A DNA stretch of 64,000 nt from Linyphia triangularis (Eukaryota > Arthropoda > Arachnida > Araneae > Linyphiidae), in the NCBI GenBank assembly GCA_963978545.1, contig OZ021730.1, positions 11,415,796-11,479,795 of the forward strand, in the 5' to 3' direction. A program made the translations under genes and the position numbers. The notes beneath the pieces are model-generated. The model made no database searches, was not told where the DNA came from, and worked only from the letters and a program-made list of their open reading frames with translations. This document shows positions 51,027 through 60,519 of the stretch, piece after piece (the stretch's first letter is position 1; every line of letters starts with the position of its first letter).

Positions 51027-53660
51027 GTCTAAAGATTTTCGGAATAAAAATTTGCTTAACAATAACATTCCCCATCGGCGTGTCTTTCCCTGATTTTTTT
51101 ATTAGCAAATCATTCTCTATACAAAAGAATCTTTCACTTGGCATAATAGTGTTTGGTTTGTATTTAATTTTTTCTATAAGTTTTGAACACTCTAAGTCAA
51201 TAATTTGGGATTCTCTTATTTCCACTAACGAAGGGACATGAATTTGCATATTATTAACATGTTGATTATCAACCAAATTGCAAAAGAAATCTCTACTCAG
51301 AATATCAGGTACTATATTATCTTTAGATGGAATGAGTTTGAATATTATGTCATACTCTTGAATTTTTAAAAGTTGTCTCGAAATAGCATCTGCCGGATTT
51401 TGCAAGGATTTAAGCTGTGTAACGGTTTTATTGTCAATTTCAACAATAAATTGTCTCCCTAATAAATGATATTTGAAAGCTCGAAGATTCTCTACGAGAG
51501 CTAGTAATTCGAGTCGAAAAATAGGATATTTGGTTTGGGCCTCATTTAATTTCTTAGAGTAAAAAGCGATTGGCAATTTCACACCAGTTTTGGTGTCAAG
51601 TTGGTTAAACAGCCAGAAATTGCCTTTTTCGACGAATCTGTCGAAAGTATAAACTGTCTGTCATATCTTGGGTGACTTAAAATTGGAGCTTTATCAAGGC
51701 AAGCTTTCTAATAATCGAAGGCTTTCTGTGCCTCTTCTGACCAAGTAAATCTGCCTCTGTTTTTAGTGAGGTCTGTTAAAACCGAAGCAATTTGCGCAAA
51801 GTTATTTATAAACTTTCGGTAATAATTTACTAATCCTAAGAATCCTCGTAACTTCTTTAAAGTCCTTGGTCTAGCAAAATTAGCGATCTTAACAATGTTC
51901 TGTCCTGTTGGACGAGTTCCTTGTTCTGACACAATGTGATCTAGAAACATTATCTCTGACAAAAAAAATTCACACTTAGAAGGATTTAGTGTTAAATTGA
52001 ATTTTCTTAATTGTGTGAAAAACTGTTTAAGCTTGTAAAGCATTTCTTCAACATTCTCCGAAGACATGGCAAAGTCATCAATAAAATTAGAAATTTTAAG
52101 ATGTTTAATAGGAGCCAAGACTTTGTCCGATAATTTTTGTAACGTAGAGCTTGCAAATGATGTTCCCATTGGTAGACGCGCGAATCTATAGGTGCCAAAT
52201 TCAGTTGCAAAAGACATGTACTGTTTATCTTCAGTTTTTAAAGAAATTTGATAAAAACTTTGATTTAAGTCCAGACTACAGTAGTGCTTACCGCCTGCCA
52301 GTTTCTCTAATTCAACATGGATTTGTGGTAAGGGATGTGCGTTATATTTAACCAGCTTATTTAACATGCGGAAATCGACGCAAATTCTGTATGTTTGTTT
52401 TTCCGCAACACCTGATACATTTTTCTTTTCCACTAGAATAAGTGGGAAATTTACAAATGAATCGCTTCTCTCTATAATACCTGCATCTAACATTTCGTCA
52501 AGATAATCCCGTAAAATTTCCCTTAATGCCTGGGGAACTGGAAATTGCTTCCCATTACTTAACTGCTCTAAATCAATCGAAAATTCAGGAGTTACCTCAT
52601 CTGACCTTCCAAGAGTGGCTAAATTCTTACTGAACACATCCCCGAATTCATTGAGTAAATTCAATAATTCCCCCTTAGTTTTAGCATCCAGATGCTCCAA
52701 TTTAAAATCCGAAATTTTTAGTTGAGCTCTTCGTAACTGTCTAACCTTTTGTAGTTCAACATCGGAAATGTCCTTATCAATTGCCGCAATTTTAGTATGT
52801 TTATTCAGATTTATTTCTTGCGAGGTTAAATTATTAATTATGATTTGAGCAGACCTGGTCCTATCCACCGAAACAATTGAACGCGATATCTCGATTCCAT
52901 TATTCCTTTCAACCGGTTCGAGTAAAACATCTTGTCCCGTTTCAATATCAGAACTAATTTGCAGTGTAATCAATTTCGATTCAAAAGGTTTTAAACGATA
53001 ATGTGATTGCAATCTAGCCCAAGACATAGTGTGAGCAAAGTTCACTTGTGTTTGAGTAGCATCTCGAATTTTGATACTGACTTTTTCTCCCGTTAAAATA
53101 TCCTTATCTAAGTTCAATGTAAACCCATTTTTCCTCAGAAAATCAAACCCCAGAATACAATTGTAACTATCTGAAAGTGTTTGATTGATTACATAAAATT
53201 TCTGCCTGAATTTCTGATTTGCAATAGTGATCGGAATTTCAAAACATCCCTTGATCTCCAATGCTTGCTTCGATACCGAAAAAATAGTGATGTCTGATGA
53301 TAGCTTTCTGATTTGTACAATATTCTTGATTGTTTCAAAGGTTTTAACATCTATGATACTGACGGAGGCACCAGTGTCAAGAAGACCGGTTAATCCCTTG
53401 TTTGCAATTTTAAAATTTATTATAGGTAAAAAACTCTCAGTGAGTGAATTTTGTTTGGTTTGTGTTGTATGAATGTAAGTTTTATTTGAAACAAGCTCGT
53501 TCTCATACCCTTGTGTACGACCAAAATCATCAGTTCCCTGATTATTCCTAACACTTGACCTTCCCGAATTCATGTTACTTATTGTTCGCGTTCTCTCTAT
53601 TTTCCGTCCCAAATTCATTATATCTTTGAAATGTATTTGTTTATCAATTATGGGAAACAC
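51027..53660 (-). pseudogene. pol: LTR element pol: protease, reverse transcriptase, RNase H, broken
   Basis: The 5' frame (53660-51708) holds the aspartic protease (LLDTGAS) and the reverse transcriptase, with CVDFRMLNK, LPMGTSFASS and FIDDFAM (a variant YxDD). A TAG at 51705-51707 ends it. After a further shift near 51600-51640, the RNase H and connection region reads from 51582 to 51016 (LELLALVENLRAFKYHLLGR). The final codons come from the Polinton. The order is Gypsy-like. Three lesions in all: stop, frameshift and the Polinton insertion. Confidence 0.93.
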
Positions 53661-53689
53661 ACCAGAACGCTCATTAGTGCATTTCCGTT

Positions 53690-54460
53690 TTAATTTAAAT
53701 TCCTTCTGCTACCAAAATCTTGGTTATTTGGAGAAGACCAATTTCCCCTCTCTTGTCTGACCGACGGATTATTGTATCTTTGATTATTGTAATCTCTTCT
53801 ATCGCAATTTTGAAAGTGCCTACCCCGATACCAGTTTGCTCCGTCTGATCTAAACGAATTTTGAAAGTCTCTATTTTCCGAATTTTGCCTTTGAAAGTTA
53901 CTCGCTTGATTGAAATTTGGTCTACCAAATTGTTGCCAGTTATTTTGACCCCTTCTACTACTATAATTGTTGAACCTACCATTATTTCTATCACCTGAAT
54001 AACGATTTTGATTATCATGCCTTGTGTTGCAGTCAAACCTTTTACAAATATGACATTGATTTCTAACGTTTCTTCCAAAATTACTCCTGCTTTGCGCATC
54101 TATTCTTCTACTTAAATTCTGTTCTGAAATTTTTAAGTCCGCCACTTCTTTAGATAATTGTTGAATTAATTCATGTGTTAAGCTATCATTTGCTTGAGCT
54201 AAGTTAGAAGTGCTGCATGCTTGCATGTTTAAATGAGATATGGCCTGGGATTGCAATAGAGCCGAATTTGCTTGTAATAACTGCACAAATTTCACCGCTG
54301 AGTCGAAGTCAATTAAGTCTTTCGTAAGCAATTGCTGTTTATATTGGGGCAATACTCCATCAATAAATTTAGCTAGACGAATCTGATTAAAAATTTGTTT
54401 CGTTTCTGGAGATTCAAAGTTAACAGGACCCAGAAAATTGCGAGTAGCCTGTGTTAAGGA
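53690..54460 (-). pseudogene. gag: gag of the LTR element, 3' part after the densovirus insertion
   Basis: Continues the gag frame interrupted at 60125. It has a helical capsid-like part, then an Asn/Arg/Gln-rich tail with one CHIC-type finger (CxxCxxxxC...H), an unusual zinc knuckle. The last seven bases at the junction (TTAAGGA, 54454-54460) are repeated at the other side of the virus. Confidence 0.85.
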
Positions 54461-54639
54461 TTACACCATGGCAGCTGTTATTTACCGGCTGTGAGCCATG
54501 GTAAATGCTGCCGGTGAACACTCCCCCCCCCCCCCCCGGGTCCAACTATCACGTGATCTAAGACGTCGACGACGACGTAGGTTAATTCTAAGAATTTAGA
54601 ATTGAACAAGCACCCAGTTTAATTTCGTGTTGTGTCGCT
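54461..54639. repeat. Left ITR of the densovirus
   Basis: A 50-base imperfect palindrome (TTACACCATGGC...GCCATGGTAA) is followed by a run of about 15 C, then GGGTCCAAC, CACGTGATC and GACGTCGACGACG up to TGTGTCGCT. From GGGTCC inward it is the complement of the right ITR. Confidence 0.93.
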
Positions 54640-54697
54640 ATGTCGTTTTCAAAATTTAAAATTTTAAGTTTGGCGATTTTGGTGGTTTTTGGGTATA

Positions 54698-54708
54698 GTA
54701 TATAAAGG
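54698..54708 (+). promoter_or_regulatory. TATA box of the densovirus capsid promoter
   Basis: TATATAAAGG shortly after the left ITR, 22 bases before the VP start at 54730. Confidence 0.65.
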
Positions 54709-54729
54709 TTTGAAATTTAGTTCATAAAA

Positions 54730-55437
54730 ATGAGTCGAAGGTGGCCTGTGGACTGGAACGCAACTCCTAACGATATCAATGATTTTGAATTAGAAACTTA
54801 TGAATTCGAAGAATCGAACTCACAAATCGAATCCGAACGAAATAATTTATTACCTACTGAAAATCAGCAACGATCTGGATTACGACGTCGCGTTCGACCT
54901 CACACTAATAATCGCCCTTATAATAGGCCTCCTGTACGTCCTGTGCAAGCGTCTGCGCCTTTCAGTGCAGCAGGTGCATCGAGTGCTATCGATGGTGTAG
55001 CCGCTTCTTCGTTTGCTATTGGAACTGGTGTAACTGCTTTGGCAGCTGGTGCAATTACAGCTGGTGTATCTTCATTAATCGAAAGAACTCGTAAAAAAGG
55101 TGCAGTTTTACCTTATTCAGATTTTATCGGACCTGGTAATCCTATACCTATAGGTGCTGCTAAAACACCCCAAGATCAAATTGCCAAAGAACACGACGTT
55201 GCTTACGGCAAAATCAGTGGTAAAAAAAGAACTTTTCAAGAACACATTGACGAAGTACACGACGCTGATAGAGTTGCTATAAAAAAATTCAAAGAAACCC
55301 CTGGTCTACAAGCCAAAGTTAGTGAAATTGGATTGCGAACAAAAGTCAGTGTTGAAGAATTTTTAGATACAGTCTTCTATCCACCTTACAAAAAACACAA
55401 AGGTAAATATATATATTTTTTATTTTTTAGTGGTTAA
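54730..55437 (+). CDS. VP1: Densovirus VP1 N-terminal ORF with phospholipase A2 domain
   Basis: Holds the parvoviral PLA2 used to leave the endosome: Ca-binding loop GPGNP (134-138), catalytic HD pair at 155-156 with Y159, and D180. An Ala/Gly-rich region (80-115) precedes it. The frame ends at 55437, past a likely donor (AAAG before GTAAAT at 55403). The rest of the capsid is in the ORF at 55579, so VP1 is probably made by splicing, as in densoviruses with two VP ORFs. I do not assign the exact join. Confidence 0.92.
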   Translation: MSRRWPVDWNATPNDINDFELETYEFEESNSQIESERNNLLPTENQQRSGLRRRVRPHTNNRPYNRPPVRPVQASAPFSAAGASSAIDGVAASSFAIGTGVTALAAGAITAGVSSLIERTRKKGAVLPYSDFIGPGNPIPIGAAKTPQDQIAKEHDVAYGKISGKKRTFQEHIDEVHDADRVAIKKFKETPGLQAKVSEIGLRTKVSVEEFLDTVFYPPYKKHKGKYIYFLFFSG

Positions 55438-55484
55438 GTCACCTCCTCCCCCTTGGAAAAAAAAACAAAACCCGATGGGATTCC

Positions 55485-55670
55485 ATGAACGAAGGTCAAA
55501 AAAGATATGCGTACGAGCAATGGAGCTTGTCCATGATCAGACGAGGATTAAAAATTGATCATCCTTTTCCAGGTGTAGATGAACCCGACGCAACCCCCGG
55601 AGTTCCCGGATCTGAACAACTTTCCCCAGGGAGTCCGCTTTCGCCCGGAACCTCAGGTAAGAGAACTTAA
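55485..55670 (+). CDS. Middle capsid ORF, probably an exon of VP1
   Basis: A 61-codon frame between and overlapping the two main VP ORFs, with a densovirus VP1-like RYAYEQWS segment and a proline/glycine-rich end. It overlaps the large VP ORF by 92 bases. It contains acceptor-like TTTTCCAG near 55572 and a strong donor-like CAGGTAAGA at 55654-55662, so several spliced forms are possible. Confidence 0.55.
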   Translation: MNEGQKRYAYEQWSLSMIRRGLKIDHPFPGVDEPDATPGVPGSEQLSPGSPLSPGTSGKRT

Positions 55671-57333
55671 TGTTTGTGGACCATCTGGAAGTGACGATAA
55701 TTCTGTATTTAACGAACATATTAATGATGTATTACAAGGTTACCCAGAAATGTGGTTACTTAGTTATAGCGGACAAGTTCAAGGTTGTTTAAATCCAAAC
55801 AATAGATTTATGCAAGATATAGCAAAGGATAAAAATATTCCTTGGCAATTTAATTTTTCTTTAGTTAAATTATATTATGATAAACATAAAACTTGTGCAC
55901 TTCCAGGTGAAGCCGCATTAAGTTCTATAGAAGAAGAGGAAAAAGAAAATATGCCTCCACCGCCGGCGCAACCGACTGCGTCATCATCAAACGGAGGAGA
56001 AGGAAGTGATGCTAAAAAAAGAAAACGAGGAGCAGCTAACGAAGCTGGTATGGGTACTGCAGCGGAATCGAATAATGCAGCAAGTGGAATGACTCCAATT
56101 CCTCGTCCAATGACCTCTTCGAATGGTGGTTCGATCACATTTACTAAAGTTCATAGATGGTACACATACGGTTTGCAACATCAAATATTGGAAATTGATG
56201 TAGCTAGTGTTGCCGCTAATAATCACGTAACCTCTTGGGTTATATTGACCCCATTATGTGAAGTGCCGTGGGATAGACCATGTTTTTATATGAATGAATC
56301 CGAATTTCATATATTGCCTAAAACAGCTAAAGTGCAATCACTTTCCCTTAGTGTTAAATTTAGAAACGCTAGACAGGCATTTAAAACAAATACGAGTACT
56401 ACAGATACGGCAACATTAAATCAATATAACGACATTATTTGTGCTGGTTCTTTAAATCACATATACGATGGTATGAATTTTAAATTAAAAGGTTCGATTG
56501 ATGGACCAAAAATGCGGTCTTCTGATATTGAAGTACTTCCCGAAAATCATTACAAAGATTTAAGTTTAACACTATGGGGAGTAGACCAAGCAGACGATAA
56601 ATTTAAAGAACGTATTCCTGCATCCGTTGTTGGCCTGCCAGTAGCATATAATTCTTATTATGGTTTATGTAATAACAACGTGGAACCGAATAAAGCTGGT
56701 TGGCCAAATTTTTTAAGTGCTGTACAATTTTTCGATAGTAATGCAATTGCCGGCCAAACCATTGCACAAATGACTTACCAACCTAAACAAGGTTGGTTAA
56801 AACAACCTCCTACTGCTATATTTTATCCTTATCCTGGTTTTACAGACGCTTTGCATAATGAAGCTAAATTACAATTTCCGTTTGCTAACAGCTTATCTTA
56901 TCATTCTATAGTAGAAATGCAATTTTCTTCTCAAAGTAGAGGTGGCATCAAATCGAGTGCTTCAACTAAAACCAATGTTGTAAGTGCTGCTGAATCAAAT
57001 TTTGCGTACACTGATATAATTGAAAAAGGTCAATTTATAGTTCCCATTGCAGGTGTGACGGATTATCCATTGTCACAACCTTCTTTCCATTGTGGCATTA
57101 TGCCAAGTAAAGCATGTACCATCTCTGAACTTTTAACACCTACAGCCAATTACACAGACATGCAAGCATGTTTTGAAATAACTGCAACAATGATAGTGGA
57201 CTGTTCTGTACAAACTTTTTTTACTCATGCTCCAAGTCCAAATGTGCATCCTTCCAGTCAAATGTTAAGACTGCAAAATGTAAACAAGTTGTCTCATGCT
57301 AAAACCCCATTTATGGGTATGTATAGAGTGTAG
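55579..57333 (+). CDS. VP: Densovirus structural protein ORF (VP2-VP4 jelly-roll), 584 aa
   Basis: After an acidic/proline-rich and then glycine/serine-rich N-terminal linker (residues 110-185), the capsid jelly-roll starts with FTKVHRWYTYG, typical of ambidensovirus VP4. Internal Met codons could give the usual nested set of smaller VPs. The frame is uninterrupted to 57333, and AATAAA follows the stop at once. Forms the icosahedral shell. Confidence 0.92.
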   Translation: MNPTQPPEFPDLNNFPQGVRFRPEPQVRELNVCGPSGSDDNSVFNEHINDVLQGYPEMWLLSYSGQVQGCLNPNNRFMQDIAKDKNIPWQFNFSLVKLYYDKHKTCALPGEAALSSIEEEEKENMPPPPAQPTASSSNGGEGSDAKKRKRGAANEAGMGTAAESNNAASGMTPIPRPMTSSNGGSITFTKVHRWYTYGLQHQILEIDVASVAANNHVTSWVILTPLCEVPWDRPCFYMNESEFHILPKTAKVQSLSLSVKFRNARQAFKTNTSTTDTATLNQYNDIICAGSLNHIYDGMNFKLKGSIDGPKMRSSDIEVLPENHYKDLSLTLWGVDQADDKFKERIPASVVGLPVAYNSYYGLCNNNVEPNKAGWPNFLSAVQFFDSNAIAGQTIAQMTYQPKQGWLKQPPTAIFYPYPGFTDALHNEAKLQFPFANSLSYHSIVEMQFSSQSRGGIKSSASTKTNVVSAAESNFAYTDIIEKGQFIVPIAGVTDYPLSQPSFHCGIMPSKACTISELLTPTANYTDMQACFEITATMIVDCSVQTFFTHAPSPNVHPSSQMLRLQNVNKLSHAKTPFMGMYRV

Positions 57334-57475
57334 ATAAATAAAGACACATTATTTTAAAGCCACATATAGTGGATCAGATTCTTTGTTGTTATAAAATACA
57401 TACATAATACATAGATAACATAATATACGAATAACATAAGAAAATATATATTTGGGGATAACATAATGGGAGTTT
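57334..57475. terminator. Meeting point of the two densovirus transcription units
   Basis: The 142 bases between the VP and NS1 stops contain AATAAA right after the VP stop (plus strand) and AT-rich signals for the minus strand. Typical compact ambisense arrangement. Confidence 0.5.
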
Positions 57476-59077
57476 CTAAATCTCAATGTTGAAATAATCA
57501 AAAATTTTAAATAAAGTCATCGGGAAAGGTTTTTTTGGAGCTTCCGCCAACAATGGACATTGCCGCCATTGGAATAAATGCACTCGTATGTTGGAGAATG
57601 CTGGGTCGTACCATATGTCCGGGATTGAGTTTGCCAGGATCAGAATAGGCGTTCGAGACACTACTTTGTCGCCCTCGTGCTTGACTCTTACATTCAATGC
57701 ACTTCCCTCACATAACTTCTTAAAATCGTCAACAGCAGACGGCTCCATGTTTAACTCATTCCCGATGACAATCCTCCGGTTGACCACGTCCTGTAGAGCA
57801 AAAACATTATTTTTATTATTTATTCTACCAATATGTCCAACATTACCAGCAATAGAGGTTACACAATCCCAAAAGAAATTTTTTCCACTATTAGGTGGTC
57901 CAACACATAACAAACAATTAGCTTTAATATTTAAGAAACCATTTCTTTCAATCCATCCTCGTCTTTCGAACCAATAAACAATATTTTTAAAAAAATAGGC
58001 TATTTCATTTTCGTCGCTGTTAAACTGAAAAGCAAGTAATTTCATTAGATACTCATAAGAATCATTTATACTCATGTAGTAATTGAATGGATTAGCATCG
58101 TTAGCATAAAAACAAGGCAAATTACTTAACATTTTTTTAAAATCTCTTAAACTGTTAAATATTAAAGATTGTTTAAAAACCTCTATTGCTGCAATGTACA
58201 GCTTAGTCTTGGCAGGATTGAATAACTCTGAATTATAATCTGGAGCACTGGTAGACAACAGATTTTTTATATTTTCAGGCGGCACTGGATAGTACTTTTT
58301 TAAAAGATTTTCTGTCTCTTTTGTGATTCTTTCAAAGATGCTCCTTTTCTTTTTAAACTTGCCGCTGCTTCCCGAAACAATACCTCCAAAGCTTTGTCCA
58401 TCGGATCCCCCTTCGCATATGGAACATCCATTTCCTTGGTCTTGGTTTTCTACCAGTTCAGAGGTTGATCCAAGTTCGTCGTGTTGTACATTGCTATCCG
58501 GACTCGGTATGGGGACGCATGTTCCTCTACAGTATAACTTTTGCTCCGATATCCCTTGTTGAAAATAGAAATATAGGAAGACATTTTCCCAATCCCTTGT
58601 TGTAAAATTTCTGACAGCAGGGTTTCTCCGTCGGATTCTGGGTCGAAGGTTTCTACTGACGTCGGTTGACTGGCGCCAGCGACAGCGGCAGGATCCGTTG
58701 GAGAAAGCGCAGTCGTGAAAAATGTGGAGATGGTCTCCATGCCACGACCATCCAAATACGGTCCCGGCAAAAGTTGGGACACAGGCTTCAAGCCAAGCAA
58801 TGATTCCTCTAAGGTGTTCCGGTCCTGGGGGGATAAACACATCAGAGACATACCTTCTGCTTGGTCTGATAGCCACATGAGATACTCCCCGCAAGGCCGT
58901 TTCCAAAAAATTTCTGATCCCGGTGGACAGCTTTTCTCGTGGATAAGGTCTAAGTTCTCCAAAATCTTGTCGATATGTTCCACTTTCTCCTCCTGAAGAA
59001 ACGCTCGCACCCGTTTCACCACCTTCAAGTACAAAAGACGCAAGTGCTCTCTCGTCACTGGATTCCAAATCTCCCAA
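57476..59077 (-). CDS. NS1: Densovirus NS1: rolling-circle initiator and SF3 helicase, 533 aa
   Basis: The N-terminal half is the HUH nickase: the His pair HLH at 116-118 in the HUH motif, with a candidate Tyr in the ENVFLYFYFQQG helix (166-174). The SF3 helicase has Walker A GPPNSGKN (393-400), Walker B IVIGNELN and an AN-type sensor (ILILANSIP). NS1 nicks at the ITRs and unwinds the genome. All motifs are present and the frame is open. The start lies 23 bases inside the NS2 start, the leaky-scanning arrangement of ambidensoviruses. Confidence 0.95.
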   Translation of the reverse strand: MGDLESSDERALASFVLEGGETGASVSSGGESGTYRQDFGELRPYPREKLSTGIRNFLETALRGVSHVAIRPSRRYVSDVFIPPGPEHLRGIIAWLEACVPTFAGTVFGWSWHGDHLHIFHDCAFSNGSCRCRWRQSTDVSRNLRPRIRRRNPAVRNFTTRDWENVFLYFYFQQGISEQKLYCRGTCVPIPSPDSNVQHDELGSTSELVENQDQGNGCSICEGGSDGQSFGGIVSGSSGKFKKKRSIFERITKETENLLKKYYPVPPENIKNLLSTSAPDYNSELFNPAKTKLYIAAIEVFKQSLIFNSLRDFKKMLSNLPCFYANDANPFNYYMSINDSYEYLMKLLAFQFNSDENEIAYFFKNIVYWFERRGWIERNGFLNIKANCLLCVGPPNSGKNFFWDCVTSIAGNVGHIGRINNKNNVFALQDVVNRRIVIGNELNMEPSAVDDFKKLCEGSALNVRVKHEGDKVVSRTPILILANSIPDIWYDPAFSNIRVHLFQWRQCPLLAEAPKKPFPMTLFKIFDYFNIEI

Positions 59078-59100
59078 AGTGTTTGCCCCAATTGAATCAT
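58450..59100 (-). CDS. NS2: Densovirus NS2, overlapping NS1 in another frame, 216 aa
   Basis: Begins 23 bases upstream of NS1 and runs in a different frame within it, exactly as NS2 in ambisense densoviruses. No domain motif. The overlap and conserved position are the evidence. Probably an accessory replication protein, by analogy. Confidence 0.8.
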   Translation of the reverse strand: MIQLGQTLWEIWNPVTREHLRLLYLKVVKRVRAFLQEEKVEHIDKILENLDLIHEKSCPPGSEIFWKRPCGEYLMWLSDQAEGMSLMCLSPQDRNTLEESLLGLKPVSQLLPGPYLDGRGMETISTFFTTALSPTDPAAVAGASQPTSVETFDPESDGETLLSEILQQGIGKMSSYISIFNKGYRSKSYTVEEHASPYRVRIAMYNTTNLDQPLNW

Positions 59101-59126
59101 CGTGCGTCTAAAAAATAAAAAAAACG

Positions 59127-59810
59127 TTAAATATATTTACTATATACAGTTTGTATCAAATCGAACTCGCATCTGTAATCGTTGAAGCATTCGAAACATA
59201 AGATGCGTTGTATGGACAGTTCTTCGTACTGTTGACAGTCACATTCGTGAGCCTCTTCCCCGTACTCGCTGAAAACGCACTCCTCCTCTGTTAGTATGCG
59301 AAAAAGAGGAGTTACACGGCAGCATGTACACCAGTGCATTTGAAGGAGCGCATAGTCACGCAGAGAATCAATTCCAAAAAGATGAGAATGAGAATGTTTT
59401 AAGAGAACGCTTTCAGTAAACTCACCATACACCCTTTCAAAAAATAAGCAATCAGAGCACAAAAACAATTCAATTTCATTAGCATTTCCGTCATTTTTAA
59501 TAAGATAGCTGCATAGAGTAACGTGGAAAGGGCCTAAATGTCTAGAAGAATCAAAATTTAAATCGTACACTTCTTGAATTGAGTAACTCCGATCGAATTC
59601 TAAATTACGAATAGCATTATATGCAAAGCCAAAAGGACGATCAATTATTAAGTACTTATATTGGAAAAGAACATGCAATGTTTTCGAATAATTTTCTAAC
59701 TCACGCTTAACTTCAAGAGGAAGATATAAAGTTCTAAGAGCGTAAATAGTAGGAACAAGAGAACAAATAGTACGAGCAGTAATAGTAAGCAGAGAGGAAG
59801 GAGAAGCCAT
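59127..59810 (-). CDS. NS3: Densovirus NS3, cysteine-rich, 227 aa
   Basis: First NS gene from the right end, in the usual place. Cys-rich C-terminal half: CSDC 118-121, CTCC 161-164, ILTEEEC 172-178, CDC 190-192, CFEC 205-208, presumably zinc-binding. NS3 is needed for DNA replication in studied densoviruses. Two genes in the nearby Polinton (44988-45641 and 45827-46438) share this pattern. Intact. Confidence 0.9.
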   Translation of the reverse strand: MASPSSLLTITARTICSLVPTIYALRTLYLPLEVKRELENYSKTLHVLFQYKYLIIDRPFGFAYNAIRNLEFDRSYSIQEVYDLNFDSSRHLGPFHVTLCSYLIKNDGNANEIELFLCSDCLFFERVYGEFTESVLLKHSHSHLFGIDSLRDYALLQMHWCTCCRVTPLFRILTEEECVFSEYGEEAHECDCQQYEELSIQRILCFECFNDYRCEFDLIQTVYSKYI

Positions 59811-59866
59811 CGTTACTTACGTTCCAGCTAATACGAGCCGAGTGAAGAGCCAAACACGAACCTAAA

Positions 59867-59875
59867 CCTTTTATA
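59867..59875 (-). promoter_or_regulatory. TATA box of the densovirus NS promoter
   Basis: TATAAAAGG on the minus strand between the right ITR and the NS3 start at 59810, about 57 bases upstream. Confidence 0.7.
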
Positions 59876-59953
59876 TCTTACATGTTCCGCATTCCGACAC
59901 GACGCGAAACAGGTCCAAAAACGGCTTCGACATATCGACATTACCAAATAAGG

Positions 59954-60124
59954 AGCGACACAACACGAAATTAAACTGGGTGCTTGTTCAATTCTAAATT
60001 CTTAGAATTAACCTACATCGTCGTCGACGTCTTAGATCACGTGATCGTTGGACCCGGGGGGGGGGGGGGAGTGTTACACCATGGCAGCTGTTATTTACCG
60101 GCTGTGAGCCATGGTAAATGCTGC
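59954..60124. repeat. Right ITR of the densovirus
   Basis: Inverted copy of the left ITR with a run of about 14 G. The terminal 50-base hairpin, however, has the same orientation on the plus strand as at the left end, so relative to its ITR it is in the alternative (flip versus flop) form. Confidence 0.93.
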
Positions 60125-60519
60125 TTAAGGACAAAGGATTTTGCCTGTTCATCAGGTAACATTTGGCATAGGGCAAGGTTCGATTGTCTTAAAGAAAGGC
60201 TTTGAGTTTCTTGAAAGAACTCCAAGAATTTTAATTTAAAATTCTCCCAATTGTCCTCATTTGCTAATTCCTCATTATTGATGAGGGAAGTAAGCGCATC
60301 TCCGCGGATCTTAGATTTAACCAGAAGAATGGTTTGTTGCGGAGAAATATTTAATCCTGCTGTTAATTTTGAGATCGTGTCAATAAAATATTTGGCTGTT
60401 ATAGCACTGATACCATCGTATGCCGGTATTAAACTTTGAATGACTGCTGCATTGGGCAAATTATACTGTACATTTGGTGGAGTTTGAGCCATGCTTGACT
60501 CTGTAGTATCATTAGGCAT
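60125..60519 (-). pseudogene. gag: gag of the LTR element, 5' part
   Basis: Starts MPNDTTESSMAQTPP and has the alpha-helical capsid N-terminal pattern of Gypsy gags. After about 131 residues the frame enters the densovirus terminal hairpin and stops there. It resumes at 54460, so gag was intact before the virus inserted. Confidence 0.85.

Larger units (their letters stand above)
54461..60124. mobile_element. Endogenous ambisense densovirus, complete 5.66-kb genome with both ITRs
   Basis: Left and right inverted terminal repeats (about 179 and 171 bases) enclose a capsid cassette on the plus strand and an NS cassette on the minus strand, with 3' ends meeting near 57.4 kb. Gene order NS3, NS1/NS2 (overlapping) and a split VP gene fits the ambidensoviruses of Densovirinae, in particular the type with two VP ORFs (Scindoambidensovirus-like). 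All ORFs are open, which is rare for an integrated parvovirus. It is flanked by TTAAGGA on both sides and interrupts gag of the LTR element. Confidence 0.95.
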
